A program made the position numbers and the translations under genes. From Sporosarcina sp. NCCP-2222 (GTDB lineage: Bacteria; Bacillota; Bacilli; Bacillales_A; Planococcaceae), in contig NZ_BQYK01000001.1 in assembly GCF_023168145.1 (NCBI RefSeq), positions 314,306-370,527 of the forward strand: a stretch of 56,222 nucleotides of DNA, in the 5' to 3' direction. Of the stretch, positions 17,891-26,997 are shown piece after piece. The notes below the pieces were generated by a model. The model did not search any database, was not told the origin of the DNA, and was given only the letters and a program-made list of their open reading frames with translations. Each line of letters starts with the position of its first letter. The first letter of the stretch is position 1.

Positions 17891-18846
17891 CACGTCACCT
17901 CTTTCAGTGCAAGGCCGACAGTCCGGTTGAAAGAAGGATCAAGCGCTTGGCCATCCGGCAAACGGAGCGGCTCACCCGCCAACACTTGCGCCTTGACGGA
18001 AAAACGATCTCGAGCAAGAGCAAGAAGCTCGTCCATACCTTCAAAATCACCATTTACAAGGAGATGCGTAATGGATGCAGCACCGTTCAGCATGTTGTAT
18101 CGATAAAAGTTCATCAGTTTTTCAAGCTCCATAACAACAGACATCGGCGTGACAGTCGATGAGGCCGCAGCTGCTATTCCAGAAATCGTCAAATCCGCCG
18201 CCTGATCCAAATCGACAGGCCGCATAAAAAGAGGATAATAATTATGGAAAATCGAAACTGTCAACCGACCGGCGTGCAGATCGGCAAGCATGACATGCTC
18301 CGAACCATCATACGCAAACAACCGATGCGCCAGCCGATACAAAGCGAGCGGACTTATGTCGCAAGCGACCGGATCCAGCTTCACGGCTTTCAGCACATCC
18401 TCATACCCGTTTAAAACACTTTCTTTGGACGCAATTAAAATCGCTTCATGGCCTTGCACAGCCGGCGTATACGGAACGACGTCGAACACCGGATCATCAA
18501 AAGGCAAATAGATCGTCGAACCGATTTCAATGAAGAAATGGCCCTTCAATTCATCCAGCTGCACATCATCCGGATAAGAAACTTTTCGGATCAGCACATA
18601 TGTATCAGGGGCCAAAAAACGGACATCCCGCTTCGCGATGCCCCAATCTTTCAAAACCCCTTCCAGAAGAACGGTCAACGTCTCCGCATCAACAATCTTC
18701 CCATCGACAATCGTATTCGGCGGCAGCACAATCTCCTCAGCCGCTTCCACAACAAGCGGATCGAGCGACTTCAAGCGGACATACCGCACCGCATCGTCCT
18801 CAATCGTAAGCGAAGCCGTCCGCGAACGGCGCGAAAAAATGGACAT
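17890..18846 (-). CDS. pilM: Type IV pilus actin-like protein PilM
   Basis: PilM is a cytoplasmic actin/FtsA-like ATPase that docks on PilN and the PilB/PilT motors. The 318-residue product matches the PilM family in length and in gene order with pilN and pilO. The N-terminal beta strands (ASLTIEDDAVRYVRLK) fit the actin-like subdomain. The ATG at 18846 lies behind CCAGGAG. Its transcript starts after the pilin terminator, inside the 18847-19394 gap, so pilMNO-comC may be expressed apart from the pilin. Confidence 0.88.
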   Translation of the reverse strand: MSIFSRRSRTASLTIEDDAVRYVRLKSLDPLVVEAAEEIVLPPNTIVDGKIVDAETLTVLLEGVLKDWGIAKRDVRFLAPDTYVLIRKVSYPDDVQLDELKGHFFIEIGSTIYLPFDDPVFDVVPYTPAVQGHEAILIASKESVLNGYEDVLKAVKLDPVACDISPLALYRLAHRLFAYDGSEHVMLADLHAGRLTVSIFHNYYPLFMRPVDLDQAADLTISGIAAAASSTVTPMSVVMELEKLMNFYRYNMLNGAASITHLLVNGDFEGMDELLALARDRFSVKAQVLAGEPLRLPDGQALDPSFNRTVGLALKEVT

Positions 18847-19394
18847 CCCGTCAACTCCTGGTGAAATTTGAGAATAGGTTAGTAGTTTTAGTATAGCAAA
18901 TGGGTAAGAGGTGAGGAAGAAAGAGATGTAAGAAAGAAAAAATTTTACTCAATCATTTCTACACTTTTCCGTTCAAACGACTAGTTCAATACCACTATTT
19001 TTAATCATGTCAACTGTCACTTTCTTGAACTAGACACGATTAATATCAGAATAAACATCTCCGCAAGTCCAATTTGGGGTCAAGCCGGCGACCCATAAAG
19101 AGTTGTTACCAAAACTTTCGCCTACCATTTAGCCTTCTGCAATAAGCGATGGTACACCTACAGAGTTGGTATACCCATCACTACTTTGATTCCCACAAAA
19201 TACAGGTCAGCCGCAATGAAAATCATGTGGGTCATTGCTTTATTCGGGTTTAACTCGGGAGGTTTCTATGATTTTATTGAGGGTTGGGATGGCGATGATT
19301 GCAATGATACCGATAATTATGATGACACATAACAGTCTGAATTGTAAGACAAGATTGGTTTAATCATTATTTTTGTGTATCTTTTACGAGGTAA
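18847..19394. other. Gene-poor gap between the pilin terminator and pilM, with ORF-like fragments
   Basis: About 550 AT-rich bases without a convincing gene. On the minus strand one frame reads from 19206 to a TAG at 19030, interrupted by one TAA (19131-19129), and encodes Gly/Asn/Ser/Trp/Cys-rich segments (FCGNQSSDGYTNS, then MVGESFGNNSLWVAG and WTCGD). On the plus strand a 38-codon frame (19216-19332) ends in a strongly acidic Asp/Asn tail but has no ribosome binding site. These may be remnants of a decayed secreted or pilin-like gene. The gap should also hold the pilM promoter, which I could not define. Confidence 0.4.
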
Positions 19395-19436
19395 TAAAAA
19401 GAAAGGGAAAACTAATAGTATTCCCTTTCCTTTTTA
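19395..19436 (-). terminator. Terminator after the major pilin gene
   Basis: GAAAGGGAA (19401-19409) pairs with TTCCCTTTC (19421-19429). T-rich tracts follow on both strands (CTTTTTATT on the minus strand), so it may work in both directions. It lies about 30 bases past the pilin stop. Confidence 0.8.
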
Positions 19437-19460
19437 CTAACAAGACAAATAATATTAAAC

Positions 19461-19907
19461 TTAATCCTCTTTGTCATCTGCCCCAATAGGAACCGATGTA
19501 CTATTCTTACTATCATTTATCGCTTTAACTGTTGCCTTTGTAAATGTTACTGTCTTACTTCCACTATAATTAGCGGTTGCGTCAATTGTATTTTCGCTTC
19601 CCTTTTCTCCCTTATTAACTGTGCCACCATCATTTAAGGTTCCAAGATCTTTCATATAACCTTCAGTTTGCAATGTTTTAAGAGAGACAGTTGATTCTGT
19701 ATCGTTTTCCGCAAAATATAACTGAGCCGCGGACATAGCATTTAATGCATCCGCCTTAGCAGCTTTAATTCTTGAGTTTTCAATAATACTACCAATCGAT
19801 GGCACAGCAATCGCCGCAATAATCCCCAAAATAACAATAACGGCTAATAGTTCGACAAGCGTTAAACCCTTTTCGTTCTTCAGTCTTTTCTGTAAAAACT
19901 TTTTCAT
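19461..19907 (-). CDS. pilA: Type IV pilin (major pilin candidate)
   Basis: The 148-residue product has a basic leader ending in Gly, the prepilin peptidase site KG-LTLVELLAV with Glu at +5, and a 20-residue hydrophobic helix, then a globular domain (about 50-148) with no cysteines and a Ser/Thr/Asp/Lys-rich end. A strong ribosome binding site (GAGGAGG) precedes it, and a terminator follows it directly, which fits a separately tuned major subunit. It resembles ComGC-like pilins at the N terminus. The role as major pilin is inferred from its place beside pilC/pilT/pilB. Confidence 0.88.
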   Translation of the reverse strand: MKKFLQKRLKNEKGLTLVELLAVIVILGIIAAIAVPSIGSIIENSRIKAAKADALNAMSAAQLYFAENDTESTVSLKTLQTEGYMKDLGTLNDGGTVNKGEKGSENTIDATANYSGSKTVTFTKATVKAINDSKNSTSVPIGADDKED

Positions 19908-20014
19908 GTAAATTCCTCCTCAAGTTCCAACCTTTTGTATAAGACAAGCATACCAAACTACCAAACGTAATGGAACTATAATCCTATATTTCTTTCTAAC
20001 TGTTTATCTTTTCG

Positions 20015-21226
20015 TCATAAATTATCAATCTGTGTAAATATGCTGAACATCGGGAGTAGTATAGAAAGGACTATAGTCCCAACCAGACCTGCTAGTAAGA
20101 CGATCATGAGCGGTTCAATCAATGCTTTCAGTCGATCGGTTGCAGCATCAACTTCTTTTTCGTAGAAATCTGCCACTTTTGCCAGCATCGTGTCGAGTGA
20201 ACCGGTTTGTTCGCCAATTGCAATCATATGGGGAATCAATGGTGGGAATGCCCAGTGTCCGAGCATCGGCTCCGTGAGCGAGCCGCCCCGTTGCAATGAT
20301 TCTCTTGATTTCGAAACAACCCGGGAAACGACTTCATTTTCGACAATCCGTTCCGTCATCGAGAGTGACTGCAAAATTGGAACGGAACTCGAAAACAACG
20401 AACTTAGCGTCCGAGTCAACGTTGCGAGTGAGGATTTTTTGACGATATCGCCAAAAATCGGCATCCGGAGCAGCAACGTATCAAGCATAAACTTCCCATT
20501 TCGGTTTGACCGCATCATCATGACTGTTACTACTATTGCCGCCACGAATAAAAAGAACAAGTACCAGTAATCGACCATGAAATCGCTTGCCTGTAAAACG
20601 AATTTTGTCAGCCAAGGCAACTCTCCGCCTACACTGTCAAACAGGTCAACGAACATCGGCACAACAAATGTCAGCAAGAAAATGACAACGCCGATTGCCA
20701 CAATACCAACTACAATTGGATACGAAAGTGCTGATAACACCTTTTGCTTCAACCGATGCGCTTTCTCATAATGATCGGCGAGGCGGTCGAGTGAATCATC
20801 GACGGTTCCGGACATTTCGCCTGCTTCGATCATATTGATGACGAGCGGCTCAAAGGCCTTTGGATGCTTTGCGAGTGCTGCGGATAACGAACCGCCTCCT
20901 CTTAGGTCATCCCCTATTGCAATCAATATTTTTTGAAACTGCTTTCCTTCTACCTGAAGGGATAAAATACGGATCGATTCTACAATCGTGACACCTGCCC
21001 GAAGCAATGTGGAAAATTGGCGCAGAAACATAATGAACTGGGTCCGTTTCACTGGCCTTCCAAAGTGTATCTCTTTCGTCAGCGCCGTCTCCGCAATTTC
21101 TTGGAGGTTTTTCACCCGTATGCCCTGGCTTTTGAGCTTTAATGCCGCTTCTCGTTTGTTTCCAGCAGTAATGACCCCAGTCCGTATCGATCTTGCATCA
21201 CGACCTTCGTATTTAAAACGAGCCAT
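20015..21226 (-). CDS. pilC: Type IV pilus platform protein PilC
   Basis: PilC is the polytopic inner-membrane platform on which the motor ATPases act. The 403 residues contain two homologous GspF domains (about 65-190 and 270-395), each with the FLRQFSTLLRAGVTI or TLSSLFSSSVPI type segment, and three membrane segments. The ATG overlaps the pilT stop (TAATG), so translation is coupled. There are 107 bases between it and the pilin gene upstream of the stop side. Confidence 0.95.
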   Translation of the reverse strand: MARFKYEGRDARSIRTGVITAGNKREAALKLKSQGIRVKNLQEIAETALTKEIHFGRPVKRTQFIMFLRQFSTLLRAGVTIVESIRILSLQVEGKQFQKILIAIGDDLRGGGSLSAALAKHPKAFEPLVINMIEAGEMSGTVDDSLDRLADHYEKAHRLKQKVLSALSYPIVVGIVAIGVVIFLLTFVVPMFVDLFDSVGGELPWLTKFVLQASDFMVDYWYLFFLFVAAIVVTVMMMRSNRNGKFMLDTLLLRMPIFGDIVKKSSLATLTRTLSSLFSSSVPILQSLSMTERIVENEVVSRVVSKSRESLQRGGSLTEPMLGHWAFPPLIPHMIAIGEQTGSLDTMLAKVADFYEKEVDAATDRLKALIEPLMIVLLAGLVGTIVLSILLPMFSIFTQIDNL

Positions 21227-22266
21227 TACGATTCATCACCTTCGAGGTACGGCATCGCCATGTCATAGGCAATAACACCTTGATCGAGCAGCTGCCTGAC
21301 GGAAGTAGACATCATATGCATGCCCATAGAACGATTTGTTTGAATAACATTCGGGATCTGATGGACTTTTTCAGATCGAATCAAGTTTGCGATGGCAGGA
21401 TTATTAATCATCAGTTCTGTCGCTGCCCTTCTTCCTGTTCTATCAACTGTCGGAAATAAACGCTGCGATAGAACTGCGGTCAATACGCCTGCTAGCTGAA
21501 CACGAATTTGCGCCTGCTGACCATGCGGAAACACATCAATAATACGATCGATGGTAGAAGCAGCGCTCCAAGTATGAAGTGTAGCCAACACAAGATGTCC
21601 GGTTTCCGCTGCGGTAATAGCCGTTGATATCGTCTCTAGGTCGCGCATTTCACCGACTAAGATGACGTCCGGGTCCTGCCGCAATGATGCCCGAAGGCCT
21701 GCAGCAAACGAATCGGTGTCGAAGCCTACTTCACGCTGATCAATAATTGATGATCCATGCGCGTGCACATACTCAATTGGATCTTCTAGCGTAATAATAT
21801 GTTTGCGCATCGTTTCATTAATGTAACGAAGCATCGAGGCTAGAGTGGTAGATTTCCCAGAACCAGTCGGCCCCGTGACAAGAATAAGTCCTTGCGGCGT
21901 GCCGGCAAGTGACTTGAGCACGCCAGGAATTTGCAAGTCTTCAATTGTCGGGATTTTTGTCGGTATGGTCCGAAAGGCGATTGAAACCGCCCCTCTTTGC
22001 TGAAATGCATTGACACGGAACCGCGAAACTCCTGGAACTTCGTAAGAATAATCGATTTGTCCGCTCTTTTTAAACGTTTCAAACAGTTTACCTGGAATCG
22101 TCGTCTTGGCGACAAGTTCTGTAAAATCACTATCCAATTCGTCTGTTCCATACCGTTTTAAATCGCCATGGATTCTAAATACAGGCGGCATTCCAATGGT
22201 CAAATGAATATCGGATGCTTTCAATTCAAAGGCTTTCGCTAATAGTTCATCAATTCTGTCTTTCAT
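21226..22266 (-). CDS. pilT: Type IV pilus retraction ATPase PilT
   Basis: PilT is the hexameric ATPase that powers pilus retraction and twitching. The 346 residues show Walker A GPTGSGKST (132-140), the Asp box and Walker B LVGEMRDLETI, the His box TGHLVLATLHT, and the PilT-specific C-terminal AIANLIRSEKVHQI segment. Its presence means the pilus is probably retractile, unlike the Com pseudopilus of B. subtilis. It starts 12 bases after the pilB stop. Confidence 0.96.
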   Translation of the reverse strand: MKDRIDELLAKAFELKASDIHLTIGMPPVFRIHGDLKRYGTDELDSDFTELVAKTTIPGKLFETFKKSGQIDYSYEVPGVSRFRVNAFQQRGAVSIAFRTIPTKIPTIEDLQIPGVLKSLAGTPQGLILVTGPTGSGKSTTLASMLRYINETMRKHIITLEDPIEYVHAHGSSIIDQREVGFDTDSFAAGLRASLRQDPDVILVGEMRDLETISTAITAAETGHLVLATLHTWSAASTIDRIIDVFPHGQQAQIRVQLAGVLTAVLSQRLFPTVDRTGRRAATELMINNPAIANLIRSEKVHQIPNVIQTNRSMGMHMMSTSVRQLLDQGVIAYDMAMPYLEGDES

Positions 22267-22277
22267 ATTTGATACCC

Positions 22278-23936
22278 CTATTCAATCAAAGCTACACGCA
22301 AAACTTCTTCTGTTGTCGTGATACCTTGTTGTACTTTATCCAGACCATCGTCAATTAAGAAAACAGTGCCGCTTTGAATGGCGATTTCACGAAGCTTGGA
22401 AGGCGTTCCGCCATTATTAATAACTTCGCGCATGTCATCTGTCAGGACAAGCACTTCATGAATGGCAATCCGGCCACGATATCCCGTCATGTTGCAAGAC
22501 GCACAGCCAGGCCCACGTACAATCGTTTCAATGGACTTACCGCGTTTTGCGAAAATTTCTTTTTCCCGATTGGATGCAGGCATGGTCGCGCCGCAGTCGC
22601 GGCACACACGCCGGATGAGCCGTTGCGCAACAATTGCATTAACAGACGACGTCACGAGGAATGGTTCGACGCCCATATCGAGCAGCCGTGTCACCGAGGC
22701 AATCGAGTCATTTGTATGAATGGTACTCAAAACAAGATGCCCCGTAAGCGATGCACGAATGGCAATTTCCACTGTCTCACGATCCCGGATTTCACCGACC
22801 ATAACAATATCCGGATCTTGCCGGAGAATCGACCGAAGTCCGGCTGCGAAAGTTAGTCCAACCTGTGGATTCACCTGTATTTGGTTGATCCCTTCAAGCT
22901 GATATTCCACCGGGTCTTCTACCGTAATAAGATTAACTTCTTCTTGATTTAAACGGTTAAGTGCCGCATATAAAGTGGATGATTTCCCCGAACCGGTAGG
23001 TCCAGAAATTAACACAATGCCATTTGGCCGTTCAATTTGTTGTAAAAAACGCTCCAAGTTCATTTCGCTAAATCCCAGTTTCGATAAATCATTTAAGGAG
23101 CTGCTTAAATCCAAAATACGCATAACAATTTTTTCACCAAATACAGTAGGAAGGGTCGATACACGCAAATCGATCGGTCGGAAGTCGATATTCACTTTAA
23201 TCCGACCGTCCTGTGGAACCCGTTGCTCGGTAATATCGAGACGGGACATGATTTTAATGCGCGCGGTAAGCATTGCTTGCATATGCTTCGGCAAATAGCG
23301 CTCGGTATGAAGCAACCCATCAATACGAAAACGGATCGCCACTTGATGTTCTTGTGGATCGATATGAATATCACTTGCCTTTTGGGTAATAGCAGAAGAA
23401 AGCAATTGATTCACAAGCCGGACAATCGGCGAGTCCAGATCGGTCAGTTCATCTTGCTGCTCACGCGTATCTTCAGGCTGGTCAATTAAAAAGTCTTCTA
23501 GCAAGTCATCTTCGTAATACTTGGAAATTGTCCGTAAGATATCGTCTTTTGATGCAATTGCTGGTTCAATATGGAATCCCGTGGAAAGCCGAAGGTCATC
23601 GATAGACAAATAGTCCATGGGATCAGCCATTGCCACAAACAGCTTGTCCCCTTCTGCTTTTAGAGGAACGATCAAATTCCGTTTTGAAAACTCTTTCGGT
23701 ACAATATTGAAGAGCTTAGCATCAAACGGATAACGGAATAAGTTGATGTGCGGAATCCCTAGTTGGAACTCCAAAACTTCTATTAATTGCTGTTCTGTGA
23801 TATAGCCGCGCTGCAGTAATGAATCCCCCAGTTTCTGGTCACGCGGCTTTTCCGCTAAAGCTGTTTGCAGCTGTGCATCTGTAATCAGGCCAGATTCCAC
23901 AAGTAAATCCCCTAGCCGTTTTCGAGTTGTCGCCAT
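22278..23936 (-). CDS. pilB: Type IV pilus extension ATPase PilB with MshEN domain
   Basis: PilB is the hexameric ATPase for pilus extension. The 552-residue product has an N-terminal MshEN domain with two tandem 24-residue motifs (7-30, RLGDLL...G...L...L; 35-58, KLGDSL...G...L...L..Q), the arrangement that binds cyclic di-GMP in MshE. After it come Walker A GPTGSGKSS, Walker B MVGEIRDRETVEIA, and a zinc Cys4 (CRDC ... CASC) near the C terminus. The ATG at 23936 is placed by GAGAGGAGAGG; a start at 23957 is less likely. In motif 1 the final Gln is Lys and the spacer is four residues, so binding is predicted, not certain. Confidence 0.95.
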   Translation of the reverse strand: MATTRKRLGDLLVESGLITDAQLQTALAEKPRDQKLGDSLLQRGYITEQQLIEVLEFQLGIPHINLFRYPFDAKLFNIVPKEFSKRNLIVPLKAEGDKLFVAMADPMDYLSIDDLRLSTGFHIEPAIASKDDILRTISKYYEDDLLEDFLIDQPEDTREQQDELTDLDSPIVRLVNQLLSSAITQKASDIHIDPQEHQVAIRFRIDGLLHTERYLPKHMQAMLTARIKIMSRLDITEQRVPQDGRIKVNIDFRPIDLRVSTLPTVFGEKIVMRILDLSSSLNDLSKLGFSEMNLERFLQQIERPNGIVLISGPTGSGKSSTLYAALNRLNQEEVNLITVEDPVEYQLEGINQIQVNPQVGLTFAAGLRSILRQDPDIVMVGEIRDRETVEIAIRASLTGHLVLSTIHTNDSIASVTRLLDMGVEPFLVTSSVNAIVAQRLIRRVCRDCGATMPASNREKEIFAKRGKSIETIVRGPGCASCNMTGYRGRIAIHEVLVLTDDMREVINNGGTPSKLREIAIQSGTVFLIDDGLDKVQQGITTTEEVLRVALIE

Positions 23937-23953
23937 ACTTCCTCTCCTCTCGA

Positions 23954-25309
23954 TCACTTGTTGACCGGCATGCCGCCTTTGTCATAAATGATGCCTTCCT
24001 GACTATCCGACTGTTGTCCATTCGATCCAGTGGAAGTAGTACTTGTACTTGTTTGCCCTGAAGTCACTTCTTCCTGAGTACCTTCTATTTGTGCTTGTGT
24101 GGAAGCTGAATCAGAAGTCACTTCATTGCCACCCGGCACTGTTACTGTCTCCGAGTCCGTTGAATCAGATATACTAGCAGCCTCTTTCTCATCTACGAGA
24201 GGATGCAATTCAACACGAGGAACAGGAGCATAAAAATCCTTCGATACAGGTTCCATCTCCACTAAAACACCTTCTTGTTTCAGCGCTCTCTGAACAATAG
24301 CTTCCAATCCATCCTTACCAATTTCCTTCTCAACAACCTGGCCTGTTGGAATAAAAGCGCTGAATTGCTTGATGATCCGCGGCTTGAACGTATCCACTCG
24401 TTCGATATAAGGTTCGTATTGGTACACCAACGGCAAGCCTTCAATGGAAATTAGCAGCTCATTTGCTTTCACTTCCGTATGTAAAACAAAATCTGCTTTA
24501 TTAGGATTCAGAAATGAAAACCCGATACCGAGCCGGCGATTCACAGCAGCTTCAAATCCAACTTCAACTGCCGGAGGGAGCGACGAACTAATGGCTCGTT
24601 CCTCAATCGCAAAATTCGTTTGCAAAACCGCTTGATACAAAGTCGAAGCAAGAATGGTCAGCTCAGAGTCAGATAACGGAGCCACTTCCGTTTCCCCAAG
24701 CTCTTCCGTCAAATCAAAAACTTGATGCCCCTTAATTTCTGCCCCGTCCAGGCTCCGAATCGCTTCAATTAGTATAGGAGATAGATGATCCATCGAATGA
24801 CTTGCTGACGCCACCATCGTCTGCTTCCGGTCAGCCTTTGTCATATAATCCGTTATGTACACGACATGCGGAAAAATGGCACTCTGCATCTCTTCTGCTA
24901 TTCCCTGCGAAATCATTTCAATTGATTCCTTCGAAAACGAAATAGATCCGAATTGTTGCACCAACACAGTCTCCAACCCATCTTCAGAAACAATCGAGTA
25001 TAACGGGTTTTCTTCCCCAGGCTGCGCCTCCGCTACAGATTTCTCCACATTAAAAGCTACAATTTCCTTTGGCAATTGAGCCGTCTCATCTAAATAAACG
25101 ATTGACAGCTCCATCTGATCGTGAAGTGCAGTTACATCAGTTGCCAGCTTGGCTTTTGCTTCACCTACGGTTAATCCCGAGATGTCGTATGGGCCGATGA
25201 AAGTGCGGGACGAGAATTCTTTCTTTCGAAATTCAGAAGCAAATACTCCTGTTGATATTAATATAACCGATAAAATTATTATGAAAAAAGAGAGGATTTT
25301 TTTATTCAC
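23954..25309 (-). CDS. VanW-like secreted or membrane-anchored protein in the pilus operon
   Basis: The 451-residue product has an N-terminal signal or anchor (about 5-25), a region with VanW family features (about 190-320; LASTLYQAVLQTNFAIEERA and LGIGFSFLNPNKADF resemble the VanW core), and a Ser/Thr/Glu-rich disordered tail (about 385-451). VanW proteins occur in Gram-positive bacteria with wall-linked but undefined roles. Its place directly upstream of pilB and after the minor pilins suggests a role in moving the pilus through the wall or anchoring it. It starts at a GTG behind GGTGGGAG. The function is not established. Confidence 0.75.
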   Translation of the reverse strand: MNKKILSFFIIILSVILISTGVFASEFRKKEFSSRTFIGPYDISGLTVGEAKAKLATDVTALHDQMELSIVYLDETAQLPKEIVAFNVEKSVAEAQPGEENPLYSIVSEDGLETVLVQQFGSISFSKESIEMISQGIAEEMQSAIFPHVVYITDYMTKADRKQTMVASASHSMDHLSPILIEAIRSLDGAEIKGHQVFDLTEELGETEVAPLSDSELTILASTLYQAVLQTNFAIEERAISSSLPPAVEVGFEAAVNRRLGIGFSFLNPNKADFVLHTEVKANELLISIEGLPLVYQYEPYIERVDTFKPRIIKQFSAFIPTGQVVEKEIGKDGLEAIVQRALKQEGVLVEMEPVSKDFYAPVPRVELHPLVDEKEAASISDSTDSETVTVPGGNEVTSDSASTQAQIEGTQEEVTSGQTSTSTTSTGSNGQQSDSQEGIIYDKGGMPVNK

Positions 25310-25341
25310 CTACTCTCCCACCTTTCCTATATGCTTCAGAT

Positions 25342-26985
25342 TCAATATTCGATATCGATAATAGGTTTTTTCCAATTTATCGTAGAATCGATAGGTTCTC
25401 CTCCGCATTTGGATGTCCACTCTTCACTATTCGTTAATGTTATCTCTCTACTATTAATAGTTTCATTATTCATATTCAACACATAAATACTACTGGATGA
25501 ATCCTTATTAATGTTTTCTACAGAGAATTTCCCACCTACGCAAACTAAACTATTTGGTTTTAAATCCAACTTATCCGCAGTAAAATCCCCTCTTACAATT
25601 ATTTTCAAATTATCGTTTTGTTGGACATGCTTAGACTTATAGTTTCTATTAACATAAAGTTCAAGCCTTTCGTTGCCTTGTATTTGTTCAGAATAAAAAT
25701 CTGAGGCTACAATTATTTTTAAATTCTTATTATTCTGTATATGTTTCGAATTAAATTGACCTCCGACATGAATTATAGAGTTGCTTTTATTATGCTGGAT
25801 TTGTTCAGACTCAAAATTCCCTAAAGTTAAGATCTCCAAGTTCTCATTCTGATCAATTTGTTTTGAGCTAAAATCTCCCGCAACTTCCAACTTAATAAAT
25901 CCAGTATTTTGCTGAATTTGTTCAGATGCGAAATTCTTGTTAGTCTTAAATTTAGAATTATGGTTTTTTTGAATTTGCTTAGCAGTTATTCCATTTAAAG
26001 CCGTTATCATTAACTTGCTAGAGTTATCATTAATTTGTTCGGAAGAAAACAATCCATTTGTATGTATCTGGAGTTCCCCGTTTTGTTGTATCTGTTTAGC
26101 CGAAAAATCCCCTCCCGACTGTATATTAACTGTCCCATTTTGCTGAATTTGTTCTGATTTAAATAGTGCTCCTGATGTTACTGTAAAACTGGAATAATTC
26201 TGTTCAATTTGTTTCGCAGTAAAATTACCATTTGTTCCTATATCCACTGACTTATTTTGTTGAATTTGTTCTCCATTGAAATTTGTATTAGAACAGTAAA
26301 CTTTCACAAAATCTTGTTGTTGATATCTTTGATTTTGTAAACAATTTAAATGTTGACCAATTTCTCTAATTTGATGAGGTTTTAACATATCAAATGCAGG
26401 TTTTTCTTCACCTTCATTACTATTCTCGATCATACTAGGTATATATAATAATAATTCCATTTCAAGCTTTGTTTTTGATTTGTTTTTATATTCACCTGTA
26501 ACTGTACCAGATACTCTTGTATAGAAATTACTCAAAGAGTCAGAGTATGGTGTAATAATTGGTCTCTCATTAAAATAGAATATGACGTCGTTATTGGGAG
26601 AAATAATATTAACATTTCTCAACTTCTGATATACCTTCGTGTAAACTTCATTCCGATAGTATTCTGCAACTTCTTCAATACGCTTTTCCTTGTGCACTAT
26701 AGATTTATCATTAACAATGTTTTCTTTTTCTTTAAGAAATAAACTATATTCCTTATTCCATATATCTTTTCGAATATCAATAAAATAGTTGTTATATAAA
26801 TTTGAGTAAAACTCAACTCCCATTTCTGCAGCTACAACTGAAAGCTGATTATCATCCACAAGGTGCTCTTGCTTAGCGTTACTTATAGATCCTCTCACGA
26901 AAATAGCGGTAACCGTCATAATGAAAACGACCAAAAAAAGGACAATGAGTAATGTATATCCTCTTTGATTCAGAAGAATTTTCAT
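25342..26985 (-). CDS. PilX-like pilus protein with 14 solenoid repeats
   Basis: The 547-residue product begins MKILLNQRGYTLLIVLFLVVF, a pilin-like N terminus in which the usual Glu at +5 is missing, as in some PilX/GspK-type minor pilins. A helical region runs to about 235. Residues 236 to about 505 consist of 14 repeats of 19-20 residues on the pattern F-x-S/A-E/K-Q-I-Q-Q-N-x(2,4)-hydrophobic-x-hydrophobic-x-x-G. E and K alternate from one repeat to the next for the first 12 copies. This predicts a beta-solenoid with stacked Asn and alternating charges. The DNA is AT-rich compared with its neighbours. ATG behind AGGAGG. Function, perhaps tip adhesin or wall spacer, is unknown. Confidence 0.8.
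   Translation of the reverse strand: MKILLNQRGYTLLIVLFLVVFIMTVTAIFVRGSISNAKQEHLVDDNQLSVVAAEMGVEFYSNLYNNYFIDIRKDIWNKEYSLFLKEKENIVNDKSIVHKEKRIEEVAEYYRNEVYTKVYQKLRNVNIISPNNDVIFYFNERPIITPYSDSLSNFYTRVSGTVTGEYKNKSKTKLEMELLLYIPSMIENSNEGEEKPAFDMLKPHQIREIGQHLNCLQNQRYQQQDFVKVYCSNTNFNGEQIQQNKSVDIGTNGNFTAKQIEQNYSSFTVTSGALFKSEQIQQNGTVNIQSGGDFSAKQIQQNGELQIHTNGLFSSEQINDNSSKLMITALNGITAKQIQKNHNSKFKTNKNFASEQIQQNTGFIKLEVAGDFSSKQIDQNENLEILTLGNFESEQIQHNKSNSIIHVGGQFNSKHIQNNKNLKIIVASDFYSEQIQGNERLELYVNRNYKSKHVQQNDNLKIIVRGDFTADKLDLKPNSLVCVGGKFSVENINKDSSSSIYVLNMNNETINSREITLTNSEEWTSKCGGEPIDSTINWKKPIIDIEY
25485..26280 (-). repeat. In-frame coding repeats for the EQIQQN solenoid
   Basis: The DNA carries diverged repeats of 57-60 bases, most easily seen on the plus strand as recurring TGTTG-TATTTGTTC-like words. 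They encode the 14 protein repeats at residues 236 to about 505. The period is a multiple of three throughout and the repeats are diverged, so they are old and under coding selection. Confidence 0.85.
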
Positions 26986-26997
26986 CTTATCTGCCTC

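Noticed and set aside
25485..26280. Repeated words resembling a CRISPR or minisatellite
   Set aside because: The repeats keep the reading frame, are diverged and encode the solenoid protein; no constant repeat with unique spacers is present.
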